9,196 nucleotides of DNA from Cellvibrionales bacterium UBA4495 (GTDB lineage Bacteria > Pseudomonadota > Gammaproteobacteria > Pseudomonadales > Porticoccaceae). The stretch spans positions 1 to 9,196 of the forward strand of contig DGNJ01000034.1 in the NCBI GenBank assembly GCA_002388905.1, given 5' to 3'. Position numbers and translations under genes: made by a program. Shown here one piece after another: positions 1 through 6,205 of this stretch. The first letter of the stretch is position 1. Every line of letters begins with the position of its first letter. The notes beneath the pieces are model-generated. The model saw only the letters and a list, made by a program, of their open reading frames with translations. It did no database searches and was not told the origin of the DNA.

Positions 1-345
1 GCCGACGCTGCCGGTAACGGCGACGACTTTCGCTTGCGTGCGCGCCCGCGCCGCGCGGCCGAGCGCCTCCAGGGCCTTGAGCGTGTCGTCCACGACGACG
101 AGCGATCCCGCGGCGCGCATCGCCTCGTCGGAGCGGGCAACGATGGCGGCGGACGCGCCGCCCTTCAGCGCACGCTCCACATATGTATGTCCATCCGAAT
201 TTTCACCGACGATGGCCACGAAGAGATCGCCCGCCTCCAGCGTACGGCTGTCGATGGAAACACCGCTCGCCGACCAGTCCGCGCCCTGCGCGCGGCCTCC
301 GGTCGCGGCGATCACCTCGTCTCGCGTCCACAGAGGGGCCGTCAT
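1..345 (-). CDS. murF: MurF, UDP-N-acetylmuramoyl-tripeptide--D-alanyl-D-alanine ligase, N-terminal 115 residues (cut by window edge)
   Basis: MurF is the cytoplasmic ATP-dependent ligase that adds D-Ala-D-Ala to UDP-MurNAc-tripeptide, the last soluble step of peptidoglycan precursor synthesis. Translation from the ATG at 345 stays open to base 1 and starts MTAPLWTRDEVIAATGGR. It contains the Mur N-terminal domain signature SIDSRTLEAGDLFVAI (residues about 29-44) and reaches VVAVTGSVG at residues 107-115, the beginning of the P-loop; the Lys-Thr of the loop lie off the left edge. The full family protein is about 450-480 residues. The start overlaps the murE stop by 4 nt (ATGA). The wording of this fragment, especially TGGRAQG, the GENSDGH stretch and ARTQAKVVAVTGSVG, is what I know from alphaproteobacterial MurF; gammaproteobacterial MurF usually has TGSSGKT or TGSNGKT. 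Of its 23 Ala codons, 14 are GCG. The ancestry therefore differs from the genes upstream in the operon. Confidence 0.93.
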   Translation of the reverse strand, partial: MTAPLWTRDEVIAATGGRAQGADWSASGVSIDSRTLEAGDLFVAIVGENSDGHTYVERALKGGASAAIVARSDEAMRAAGSLVVVDDTLKALEALGRAARARTQAKVVAVTGSVG

Positions 346-1862
346 GCGCCACCTCCATGTCTTTTCGCTGCCGCCAGCACCGCCTCGTGGTCGGAAAAGG
401 GGACCGTTTTCTCCCCGATGATCTGTCCGGTCTCATGCCCCTTGCCCGCGACGACGAGAACGTCGCCGGTATCGAGCGCTGCGGTCGCCGTTTCGATGGC
501 TTTCGCCCGGTCGCCGATCTCCGTCGCGCCGGGACAACCCTTCATGATGGCCGCGCGGATCGTGCCCGCATCCTCGCCACGCGGATTGTCGTCGGTCACA
601 TAGACGGCGTCGGCAAGTTTCGCCGCGATCTCGCCCATGATCGGCCGCTTGCCCGGATCCCGGTCGCCGCCGCAGCCGAATACGCACCAGAGCGTGCCCT
701 GGCAATGGCGGCGCAGGGCCGCCAGGGTTTTTTCCAGGGCATCCGGGGTGTGGGCGTAATCCACCACCACCTGGACCGGGTGCCGGGGGTCGACAATCTC
801 CATGCGCCCGGGCACGGGCCGCAGGCGGGGTAACAGGCGCAACACGGTGTCAAAGGCCAGCCCCTGGGCACAGGCGGCGGTGAGCACCGCCAGCAGGTTG
901 CCGAGGTTGTACTCGCCGAGCAAATGGCTTTCCAGGTCGCCCTCACCCCAGGGGGTCGTGACCCGGGCCGAGACGCCGTCGTGCCGGAAGCGGACCTGCT
1001 CGGCAAACACCCGGGCCCGGTCCTTGCCCTCGCCCCCCAGGCTGTAGCCCAGCTTGTCGAGGGTATCGGGAAGCGCTGCCAGCAGGCGACGGCCGTAACT
1101 GTCGTCGACATTGATCACCGCCCGCCGCAGACCGGGCGTGTCGAACAGCCGCGCCTTGGCGGCGCCGTAGCTATCCAGGTCGCCGTGGTAGTCCAGGTGG
1201 TCGTGGCTGAGGTTGGTGAAGACGGCGGTATCGAAACGGACTGCCGCCACCCGGTGCTGATCGAGACTGTGGGAGGAAACTTCCATGGCCACGTGCTCGA
1301 CACCCCCCTCGCAAAACCCGGCAAGGATTTGCTGGGTGCGGATGGCGTCCGGGGTGGTCATGCCGGTGTCCGTCAGTGGCGCGCGCCCCTTTTCCAGGGC
1401 GCCGTAACCGAGGGTGCCGAGAACGCCGGCGGGAATACCCGCGAGATCGAAAAGCTGGGCCAGCAAATGGCTGCAGGTGGTCTTGCCATTGGTGCCGGTA
1501 ACCCCCGTCACCGCCATTCGGTGGCTGGGCTCCCCGTAGAAGCGCCCGGCGATGGCACTGAGCTCCCTGTTCAGCTGTTCGACCCTGATCACCGGGATTG
1601 ACGGCAACCGGGACACGACACTGTCGAAACCGCGCGCTTCGGCGACAATGGCGACGCAACCGGCCGTTTCGGCCTCCCCCATAAACCGCCGGCCATCGTG
1701 GCTGGCACCGGGCACCGCAAAGAACAGGGTGCCGGGCTCCAGCGCCCGGCTATCCAGGCTCATGTCCGCCACGACCAGGTCGCCGGCACCGGCCGGCAAC
1801 GGATGCCCCGGCAGCAACTGTGCCAGGGTAATACCGGCTTGAGTACGCTCGGCCGCCATCAC
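342..1862 (-). CDS. murE: MurE, UDP-MurNAc-L-Ala-D-Glu:meso-diaminopimelate ligase (possibly mosaic)
   Basis: MurE adds meso-diaminopimelate to UDP-MurNAc-L-Ala-D-Glu in the cytoplasm. The 506 residues match the family length. Visible motifs are an N-terminal domain with DMSLDSRALEPGTLFFAV (33-50), the P-loop TGTNGKTT (122-129), MEVSSHSLDQH (193-203), LSHDHLDYHG (218-227), the probable carbamylated lysine K236 in AAKARLF, LGEYNLGN (315-322), DYAHTPD (368-374), GCGGDRD (396-402), the DNPR motif of meso-DAP-specific enzymes (425-428) and GKGHE (473-477). Two starts are possible: GTG at 1862 (4-nt overlap GTGA with the ftsI stop) or ATG at 1859 (TGATG, 1-nt overlap); a G-rich stretch lies just upstream. 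The 4-nt overlap with murF is clear. Up to about residue 405 the protein reads as gammaproteobacterial; after it, MGEIAAKLAD, CPGATEIGDRA and GHETGQIIG read as alphaproteobacterial. Ala codons change from 7 GCC and 2 GCG (residues 311-400) to 4 GCC and 12 GCG (411-506). The frame is intact across the change. Confidence 0.96.
   Translation of the reverse strand: MMAAERTQAGITLAQLLPGHPLPAGAGDLVVADMSLDSRALEPGTLFFAVPGASHDGRRFMGEAETAGCVAIVAEARGFDSVVSRLPSIPVIRVEQLNRELSAIAGRFYGEPSHRMAVTGVTGTNGKTTCSHLLAQLFDLAGIPAGVLGTLGYGALEKGRAPLTDTGMTTPDAIRTQQILAGFCEGGVEHVAMEVSSHSLDQHRVAAVRFDTAVFTNLSHDHLDYHGDLDSYGAAKARLFDTPGLRRAVINVDDSYGRRLLAALPDTLDKLGYSLGGEGKDRARVFAEQVRFRHDGVSARVTTPWGEGDLESHLLGEYNLGNLLAVLTAACAQGLAFDTVLRLLPRLRPVPGRMEIVDPRHPVQVVVDYAHTPDALEKTLAALRRHCQGTLWCVFGCGGDRDPGKRPIMGEIAAKLADAVYVTDDNPRGEDAGTIRAAIMKGCPGATEIGDRAKAIETATAALDTGDVLVVAGKGHETGQIIGEKTVPFSDHEAVLAAAKRHGGGA
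640..700. other. Apparent composition and ancestry switch inside murE
   Basis: On the minus strand, the sequence to the right of this interval (toward the N-terminus of MurE) and all upstream dcw genes have a gammaproteobacterial look with GCC and CTG preference. The sequence to the left (MurE C-terminus and murF) has an alphaproteobacterial look with GCG preference and many more CG dinucleotides. The change happens within or beside the strongly conserved GCGGDRDPGKRP segment (residues 396-407, about 642-677), which is where homologous recombination or a false assembly join would be easiest. The exact point cannot be placed by eye. A GGATCC site is at 655-660. Confidence 0.6.
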
Positions 1863-3604
1863 GATGGGTCCCCCCCGCCGCCGTCGGCCCCGCCCCGGGC
1901 CACGCGGTTGTCGTCGCGCGCGTCCGGCGGCACCCGCAGCCGGCGCAGGGCGTCGGCAGTGACCCGGGAAAACACGGGAGCAGCCACCAGCCCGCCGAAA
2001 TAGCTGTCGCCGCGGGGATCGTCGATGACCACCACGGTGACAATGCGCGGGTCGCTGGCCGGCGCCATGCCCGCAAACAGCCCCATGTAACGATCGTCCA
2101 GATAACCGTTGGGCCCCACTTTGTGCACGGTGCCGGTCTTGCCGGCAACGCTGTATCCCGGGATGGCCGCCCTGGTGCCGGTACCGGCGGCGCTGGTGAC
2201 ACCCACCACCATATTGCGGATGCGCCGGGCAATGTCGGCGTCCAGGACCTGCTCCCCACGGGGCGCTTCTTCCACCTTGACCAGGGATACGGGCTTGAGA
2301 ACACCATCGTTGGCGAGGACACCGTAGGCCTGGGCCACCTGCAGGGGTGTGGCGGAAAGGCCGTAGCCAAACGCGAAGTTGGCCCGTTCCACGGGCCGCC
2401 AGCGCCGCTGCTCGGGCAGCATGCCCGGACTCTCGCCGGGGAAACCGGTGCCCGGGCTGCGGCCCATACCGACGCGCTCGAACATGTCGCGAATACGATC
2501 CGGCGACAGGTTCATGGCGATCTTGGTGATGCCCACCTGGCTCGACTTCTGGAGAATGCCGGCGAGATCAAGCACGCCGTAGTTGGAATGATCGGTAAAC
2601 GTCTTGCCGGCCATCCAGATATAACCGGGAGAAGTATCGATGGTGGTTTCCGGGGTGTACTTGCCGCTTTCCAGGGCCGCCGCCACGGTCAGCGGCTTCA
2701 TGGTCGAACCCGGTTCCAGCTGGTCGGTGACCGCACGATTGCGCATGGCGGCGGTATCCAGCTCGGTGCGGTCGTTGGGGTTGAAGGAAGGCTGGTTGAC
2801 CATGGCCAGCACTTCGCCGGTGTGGGTGTCGAGCATCACCAGGGAACCGGCCGCGGCCTGGAAGCGGTTCACCGCCGCCTTCAGTTCCCGGTAGGCGACA
2901 TACTGCAGGCGCAGGTCGATGCTCAGGGCGATATCCCGGCCCGGCTTTTCGCTGCGGATCAGGCCCACGTCCTTGATAACCCGGCCCTTCAGGTCCTTGA
3001 GCACGCGCTTTGCGCCGGGCTCCCCGGACAGCCAGTTCTCGAAGGCCAGTTCGATCCCTTCCTGGCCGCGATCGTCGATATTGGTGAAGCCCACCAGTTG
3101 CGAGGTGACCTCGCCGGCGGGATAGAAGCGCTTGTACTCGCGCTGGCCGTAAACGCCCCGGATATTCAGATCGAGGATGCGGCGGGCATCGGCGGGGGTC
3201 AGGTGCCGCGCCAGGTACATAAACTCCTTGTTGCGATAGCGGGCCATGCGCTCCCGGACCACGGCGACATCCAGGTCCAGACGCCGGACCAGCTCGGCGA
3301 AGCGCGGCGCGGCCGGGTCCAGCTCCTGGGGATTGCACCACAGGGAAACCACGGGCGTGCTCACCGCCAGGGGTTCGCCATTGCGGTCGGTGAGCAAGCC
3401 CCGATAGGCCGGGATGGTTTCAGTGCGGACGGTGCGGGCCTTGCCCTGATCCTGGAGGAAGCGAAAGCCCCGGTCGGCATCGCTGATCACCTGGAGGCCG
3501 GCAATGTGCCAGACCGCCACGGCGGGCAGGCACACTAGCACCAGCACCACCAGCAGGTAGCGCCAGCGCGGAATCGCCAGTTCTTTGATCCGTTTTCTGC
3601 TCAA
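1859..3604 (-). CDS. ftsI: FtsI (PBP3), division-specific peptidoglycan transpeptidase
   Basis: FtsI is the septal D,D-transpeptidase that cross-links peptidoglycan together with FtsW and FtsQLB. The 581 residues show a short basic cytoplasmic tail, one membrane anchor (about 15-35), the dimerisation-domain motif RGLLTDRNGEPLA (68-80) and the transpeptidase domain. The catalytic motif is STMK (S300, K303), the second motif is SSQ (354-356) and the third is KTGT (489-492). Most FtsI proteins have SxN as the second motif, so the Gln at 356 (codon CAG, 2537-2539) is unusual. The start is TTG at 3604, overlapping the ftsL stop as TTGA. No better in-frame start precedes the membrane anchor, and the N-terminus [18 protein letters not shown] is sensible. 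The last ~20 residues are a Gly/Asp/Arg-rich tail that ends beside a run of seven G (1870-1876 on the minus strand), so the exact C-terminus depends on that homopolymer being correct. Confidence 0.96.
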   Translation of the reverse strand: MSRKRIKELAIPRWRYLLVVLVLVCLPAVAVWHIAGLQVISDADRGFRFLQDQGKARTVRTETIPAYRGLLTDRNGEPLAVSTPVVSLWCNPQELDPAAPRFAELVRRLDLDVAVVRERMARYRNKEFMYLARHLTPADARRILDLNIRGVYGQREYKRFYPAGEVTSQLVGFTNIDDRGQEGIELAFENWLSGEPGAKRVLKDLKGRVIKDVGLIRSEKPGRDIALSIDLRLQYVAYRELKAAVNRFQAAAGSLVMLDTHTGEVLAMVNQPSFNPNDRTELDTAAMRNRAVTDQLEPGSTMKPLTVAAALESGKYTPETTIDTSPGYIWMAGKTFTDHSNYGVLDLAGILQKSSQVGITKIAMNLSPDRIRDMFERVGMGRSPGTGFPGESPGMLPEQRRWRPVERANFAFGYGLSATPLQVAQAYGVLANDGVLKPVSLVKVEEAPRGEQVLDADIARRIRNMVVGVTSAAGTGTRAAIPGYSVAGKTGTVHKVGPNGYLDDRYMGLFAGMAPASDPRIVTVVVIDDPRGDSYFGGLVAAPVFSRVTADALRRLRVPPDARDDNRVARGGADGGGGDPS

Positions 3605-3882
3605 GGTTTCACCATGACCACGTCGTCGGTTTCGGGCACCTGCATGCCGAGTTTGTCCTGGGCAATGGCTTCAATGCGGGTCAGGGACGCCCAGGAGCTC
3701 TGCTCCAGGAGGTACTGACCCCACTGCACCTGCAGGCGGTTTTCCTGCCGCTGGAGGCTCGCCAGTTCGCTGTAGCGCTGGCGGCACAGATGGCTCACCT
3801 GAACCACCGCCAGCGCCGATGCCATGACCAGCAGCCACAGGGCCAGGGCCCATCGTCGCCAGAGCGGTGCCGCCACGGTCAC
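3601..3882 (-). CDS. ftsL: FtsL, bitopic cell division protein
   Basis: FtsL forms the FtsQLB complex with FtsB and FtsQ at the septum and activates FtsWI. The predicted protein has 93 residues, as expected for the family. It has a short basic N-terminus, one membrane helix (about 11-28, [18 protein letters not shown]), then a periplasmic segment rich in Gln, Leu and Glu with coiled-coil character (about 35-62), and a C-terminal [22 protein letters not shown] stretch, typical of FtsL. The GTG start at 3882 overlaps the rsmH stop by 4 nt (GTGA); a second GTG two codons on cannot be excluded. The stop overlaps the TTG start of ftsI. Its identity rests on position between rsmH and ftsI, size and topology as much as on sequence. 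Confidence 0.92.
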   Translation of the reverse strand: MTVAAPLWRRWALALWLLVMASALAVVQVSHLCRQRYSELASLQRQENRLQVQWGQYLLEQSSWASLTRIEAIAQDKLGMQVPETDDVVMVKP

Positions 3883-4814
3883 GCCACCTTCTCCGCCGCG
3901 CGCATGATGGCGCTGCGGGCCCGCACGTTGTCGCTCACTTCGTTCTCTCTCGCCTTCACCGGCTTGCCCAGGGAGCGCATTCGGCGGGGCACATCGACAT
4001 CCCGCACGGGAAGGCCCCGGGGCAACTTGGGCCCGCGCTCCTGTTCCCGGATAAAACGCTTTACCAGCCTGTCCTCCAGGGAATGAAAGCTGATCACCAC
4101 CAGACGGCCTCCCACTGCCAGCAACTCCAGGACATCGCCGAAGAGGTGCTGGAGGTCCTCCAGCTCCCGGTTGATAAAAATGCGTATGGCCTGGAAAGCC
4201 CGCGTCGCCGGGTGCTTGCCCTTCTCCCAGGCGGGGTTCGCCGCCGCCACCAGCTCCGCCAACTGCCGGGTGCCGACAATGGGCTCCACCGCCCGGGCCC
4301 GGACGATGGCCGCCGCCATGCGTCGGCCGAAGCGCTCCTCACCGTATTCCTTGAGTACGCGGGCAATCTCTTTTTCTTCCGCCACCGCCAGCCACTGGGC
4401 GGCACTCTGGCCCGACTCCGGGTCCATGCGCATATCGAGGGGGCCGTCCCGGAGGAAGCTGAAGCCCCGTTCGGCGCTGTCCAGTTGCGGCGACGACACA
4501 CCCAGGTCGAGCAGTATTCCGGTCACGCCCGCCGCCGGGCAGCGCTCGGCCACGTGGGCCTTGAGGTCGCCGAAAGAGCCGCGAACGATTTCAAAACGCG
4601 GGTCGGACCCGAAACGCGCGCGACCGGCGGCAACCGCCTCCGGGTCCTTGTCCACGGCGAGCAGACGACCCCTTTCCGAGAGATTCTCGAGAATGGCCGC
4701 GCTGTGCCCGCCGCGGCCGAAGGTGCCGTCCACGTAGAAACCGTCGGGGTCGGTAACCAGAACCTCGACGGCCTCATTGAGCAATACGGTCGTGTGTTCG
4801 ACCTTTGCGTGCAT
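3879..4814 (-). CDS. rsmH: RsmH (MraW), 16S rRNA (cytosine-1402-N4)-methyltransferase
   Basis: RsmH uses S-adenosylmethionine to methylate N4 of C1402 in the ribosomal P site of 16S rRNA. The 311-residue protein has the expected length. It shows the start signature [13 protein letters not shown] (7-19), the SAM-binding [10 protein letters not shown] (29-38), AVDKDPEA (53-60), [20 protein letters not shown] (101-120) followed by DGPLDMRMD (123-131), [15 protein letters not shown] (201-215) and [14 protein letters not shown] (241-254). The ATG at 4814 has an excellent Shine-Dalgarno sequence, GGGAGG at 4824-4829 on the minus strand with 9 nt spacing; this also overlaps the mraZ stop codon (TAGGGAGG). 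The distance to mraZ is 14 nt, and the 3' end overlaps the ftsL start by 4 nt. Confidence 0.97.
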   Translation of the reverse strand: MHAKVEHTTVLLNEAVEVLVTDPDGFYVDGTFGRGGHSAAILENLSERGRLLAVDKDPEAVAAGRARFGSDPRFEIVRGSFGDLKAHVAERCPAAGVTGILLDLGVSSPQLDSAERGFSFLRDGPLDMRMDPESGQSAAQWLAVAEEKEIARVLKEYGEERFGRRMAAAIVRARAVEPIVGTRQLAELVAAANPAWEKGKHPATRAFQAIRIFINRELEDLQHLFGDVLELLAVGGRLVVISFHSLEDRLVKRFIREQERGPKLPRGLPVRDVDVPRRMRSLGKPVKARENEVSDNVRARSAIMRAAEKVA

Positions 4815-4828
4815 ACCCTTGAGCCTCC

Positions 4829-5284
4829 CTAAAGGGACAGGGACTGCATTTCATCGGGGATCGCAAGATCCCCGGCGGCTTCCTCCAGCCAGGAGTCGCG
4901 CTGCTTGTTCCAGTTCTCGTGACTCCAGAGTTCGAATCGATGGCTCTGACCCACCAGGACCGTCTTTTTTTCGAGTTGCGCATAGGCGCGCAGTTCCGGC
5001 GGCACCAGCACCCTGCCGTTGCCGTCCAGCTCCATTTCCCGGGCGTGGCCAATCAACAGGCGCTGCAGCCGTCGGGTGGACGCATTGAATGTGGACAGGG
5101 AAGCGATCTCACTCTCGACCTTTTCCCACGCCGGGAGCGGGTAGATAAAAAGGCATGTATCCTGTATGTCGATGGTGGCGACGAGACAACCGTTGCACTG
5201 GGCCATCAACGCATCACGATACCGTGCAGGTATCGGCATACGGCCCTTGGCATCCATGTTGATTTCGTTGCTGCCTCGAAACAC
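4829..5284 (-). CDS. mraZ: MraZ, transcriptional regulator of the division and cell wall operon
   Basis: MraZ is a DNA-binding protein with a duplicated SpoVT/AbrB-like fold; in Escherichia coli it represses its own dcw promoter by binding TGGGN repeats. The 151 residues carry the two expected half-repeats: the first with [17 protein letters not shown] (10-26), the second with [20 protein letters not shown] (85-104). Both contain the DxxGR core (D11-R15, D87-R91). The GTG start at 5284 gives MFRG, the usual MraZ beginning, and is preceded by GGGGAAG on the minus strand (5288-5294). It is the first gene of the operon. Three TGGGN-like boxes and a sigma70-type promoter lie directly upstream, consistent with autoregulation. 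Confidence 0.97.
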   Translation of the reverse strand: MFRGSNEINMDAKGRMPIPARYRDALMAQCNGCLVATIDIQDTCLFIYPLPAWEKVESEIASLSTFNASTRRLQRLLIGHAREMELDGNGRVLVPPELRAYAQLEKKTVLVGQSHRFELWSHENWNKQRDSWLEEAAGDLAIPDEMQSLSL

Positions 5285-5315
5285 CGGCTTCCCCGTTTAT
5301 TGTTCAGGGAGAATA

Positions 5316-5340
5316 TGCCACTTTTTCCCACTTTCTCCCA
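5316..5340 (-). promoter_or_regulatory. MraZ operator: three TGGGN-like boxes at 10-nt pitch
   Basis: Read on the minus strand, the pentamers are TGGGA (5336-5340), TGGGA (5326-5330) and TGGCA (5316-5320), each preceded by AG or GG and separated by 5-nt A/G-rich spacers (GAAAG and AAAAG). The spacing is exactly 10 nt between starts, one helical turn. MraZ of E. coli is known to bind TGGGN repeats with 5-nt spacers. The third box departs from the consensus at one position. The array lies between the predicted transcription start (about 5343) and the mraZ start codon, where bound MraZ would block transcription. Confidence 0.85.
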
Positions 5341-5349
5341 CCTGCTGAC

Positions 5350-5377
5350 ACTATATTCCGGGTTCAAGTGAAGTCAA
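5350..5377 (-). promoter_or_regulatory. Sigma70-type promoter for the mraZ-rsmH-ftsL-ftsI-murE-murF operon
   Basis: On the minus strand a -35 TTGACT (5377-5372) is followed after 16 nt by a -10 TATAGT (5355-5350). Each differs from consensus by one base. Transcription would start near 5343, at the edge of the MraZ boxes, leaving a leader of about 60 nt before the GTG of mraZ. No experimental start is known; this is read from sequence alone. Confidence 0.7.
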
Positions 5378-5510
5378 GGAGAGAAATGGCAAAATCATGG
5401 GAAAATGCGGTTAAAATCCAGAAACTTACGGCTATTTAAGCCGCCAGGACTTGAGCGAACACGGCTAACAAAAACAAAAACACTGAGCTGAGAGAGCAAG
5501 TTAAAGTAAA

Positions 5511-5526
5511 GTCTCAAGGTTGAGAC
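5511..5526. promoter_or_regulatory. Perfect 7-2-7 palindrome, possible operator
   Basis: GTCTCAA (5511-5517) and TTGAGAC (5520-5526) are exact reverse complements separated by GG. The two-base gap is too short for an RNA hairpin loop without opening the stem, so a binding site for a dimeric regulator is the more natural reading. It is about 110 nt upstream of the predicted hemerythrin transcription start and about 130 nt behind the mraZ -35 element. I do not recognise the regulator. Confidence 0.4.
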
Positions 5527-5590
5527 CGTTTTCGAATTAAAGCCCGTACTCGATATTCGCACCGGCTATAAACAAACAGTTCCCGTAAAA

Positions 5591-5632
5591 ATGACCGGAA
5601 TCAATGGTTCCGGGCGGCCTGTACACTATTCT
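5591..5632 (+). promoter_or_regulatory. FNR/DNR-type box with matching -10 for the hemerythrin-nnrS operon
   Basis: ATGAC-cgga-ATCAA (5591-5604) matches 8 of the 10 defined positions of the FNR/DNR consensus TTGAT-N4-ATCAA and keeps the TGA-N6-TCA core. Its centre is between 5597 and 5598. A -10-like TATTCT at 5627-5632 predicts a start at about 5639, which places the box at -41.5, the class II activator position. The genes it would drive are nitric-oxide related, which fits an FNR, DNR or NNR regulator. The -10 is weak (4 of 6), as is common in activator-dependent promoters. This is an inference from sequence and context. Confidence 0.55.
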
Positions 5633-5660
5633 TTTGAATGCAGATGCTCCGGAGGCAGCA

Positions 5661-6200
5661 ATGAACGACCTGATGGCAAGGCTACGGCAGGACCACCGCA
5701 ATCTGAGCCGGCTTTTCGATATGCTGGAGGAGCAGGTGGCCCGCTACGACCGCGACTCGGACCGGGAACCGGATCTCCTGCTGATCCTGGATATCGTCGC
5801 CTACCTCAACGACTACCCCAGGGTCTACCATCACCCGCTGGAAGAAGAGGCTATCGCCTACATGGCGGAACGCCATCTGGGCGAGACGTCGGTCAATGAC
5901 TTTATCCACCATCAACACGAGGACCTGGAAGCGGCCACGAAAAGACTGTCACTGCTGTTCAAAACGATCGCCAACGATCAGCCGGTCGCCATTGAAGATA
6001 TACGGGCGGCCCTGGACGACTATCTGGCCCTGTCGCGCAAACACCTGAAGGAAGAGGACGACCGCCTGTTCCCGGCCATGGAGGCTTCGCTCAGCGATGA
6101 GGACTGGCGCACAATCGCCTCGCGCCTTCCCGAACGCCGGGACCCCCTCTTTACGGAAGATCCCGACGAGGCCTTTGCCGATTTGAAGAGCCGGCTGTAG
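5661..6200 (+). CDS. Hemerythrin-like (HHE cation-binding) domain protein
   Basis: This is a cytoplasmic protein of 179 residues predicted to be a four-helix bundle with a non-haem diiron site, as in Pfam hemerythrin/HHE proteins. Candidate ligands are H12 (QDHRNL), H57/H58 with E61-E63 in YHHPLEEEAI, H83/H84/H86 with E87 in FIHHQHEDLE, and H128 with E132 in KHLKEEDDRLFP. Proteins of this class bind O2 or NO, or act in iron-sulphur centre repair under nitrosative stress; which applies here is not visible. The ATG at 5661 was chosen because GGAGG (5651-5655) lies just upstream and MNDLMARLRQDH is the usual beginning. An in-frame ATG at 5604 lies within the predicted promoter. nnrS follows after 5 nt, so the two are probably cotranscribed, and the FNR-like box points to control by low oxygen or NO. 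The C-terminal ~30 residues (DPLFTEDPDEAF) are a short acidic tail. Confidence 0.88.
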   Translation: MNDLMARLRQDHRNLSRLFDMLEEQVARYDRDSDREPDLLLILDIVAYLNDYPRVYHHPLEEEAIAYMAERHLGETSVNDFIHHQHEDLEAATKRLSLLFKTIANDQPVAIEDIRAALDDYLALSRKHLKEEDDRLFPAMEASLSDEDWRTIASRLPERRDPLFTEDPDEAFADLKSRL

Positions 6201-6205
6201 ATTCC

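Larger units (their letters stand above)
5285..5660. other. Divergent intergenic region, AT-richer than its flanks
   Basis: This 376-nt region separates mraZ (leftward) from the hemerythrin gene (rightward) and I see no gene in it. The mraZ-proximal part holds the MraZ boxes and promoter. The middle (about 5380-5580) is A-rich, with a short hairpin-like CGGCT-attta-AGCCG (5429-5443) and a perfect palindrome at 5511-5526. The hemerythrin-proximal part holds an FNR-like box and a -10 element. A TATAAA at 5567-5572 could be another -10 but has no convincing -35. Confidence 0.8.

Noticed and set aside
655..660. GGATCC at the murE switch point as proof of a cloning or ligation chimera
   Set aside because: A single BamHI/Sau3AI-type site is expected by chance in GC-rich DNA and it falls in codons for conserved residues; it is compatible with a library artefact but not evidence for it.
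2123..3538. 471-codon open frame on the plus strand
   Set aside because: It lies entirely antisense to ftsI, whose motifs are complete; the translation has no recognisable domain and reflects GC-rich codon bias.
3867..4832. 321-codon open frame on the plus strand
   Set aside because: It is the antisense shadow of rsmH; the minus-strand frame contains every RsmH motif.
5429..5443. CGGCT-attta-AGCCG hairpin as a rho-independent terminator
   Set aside because: The stem is only 5 bp, no T-run follows on either strand, and no gene ends nearby.
5567..5572. TATAAA as the -10 of the hemerythrin promoter
   Set aside because: No acceptable -35 lies 16-18 nt upstream; the downstream TATTCT fits the FNR-like box better.
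5604..5660. Longer hemerythrin protein starting at the ATG at 5604
   Set aside because: That ATG overlaps the end of the FNR-like box and precedes the -10 element; it has no Shine-Dalgarno sequence, whereas 5661 has GGAGG at the right distance and a typical N-terminus.
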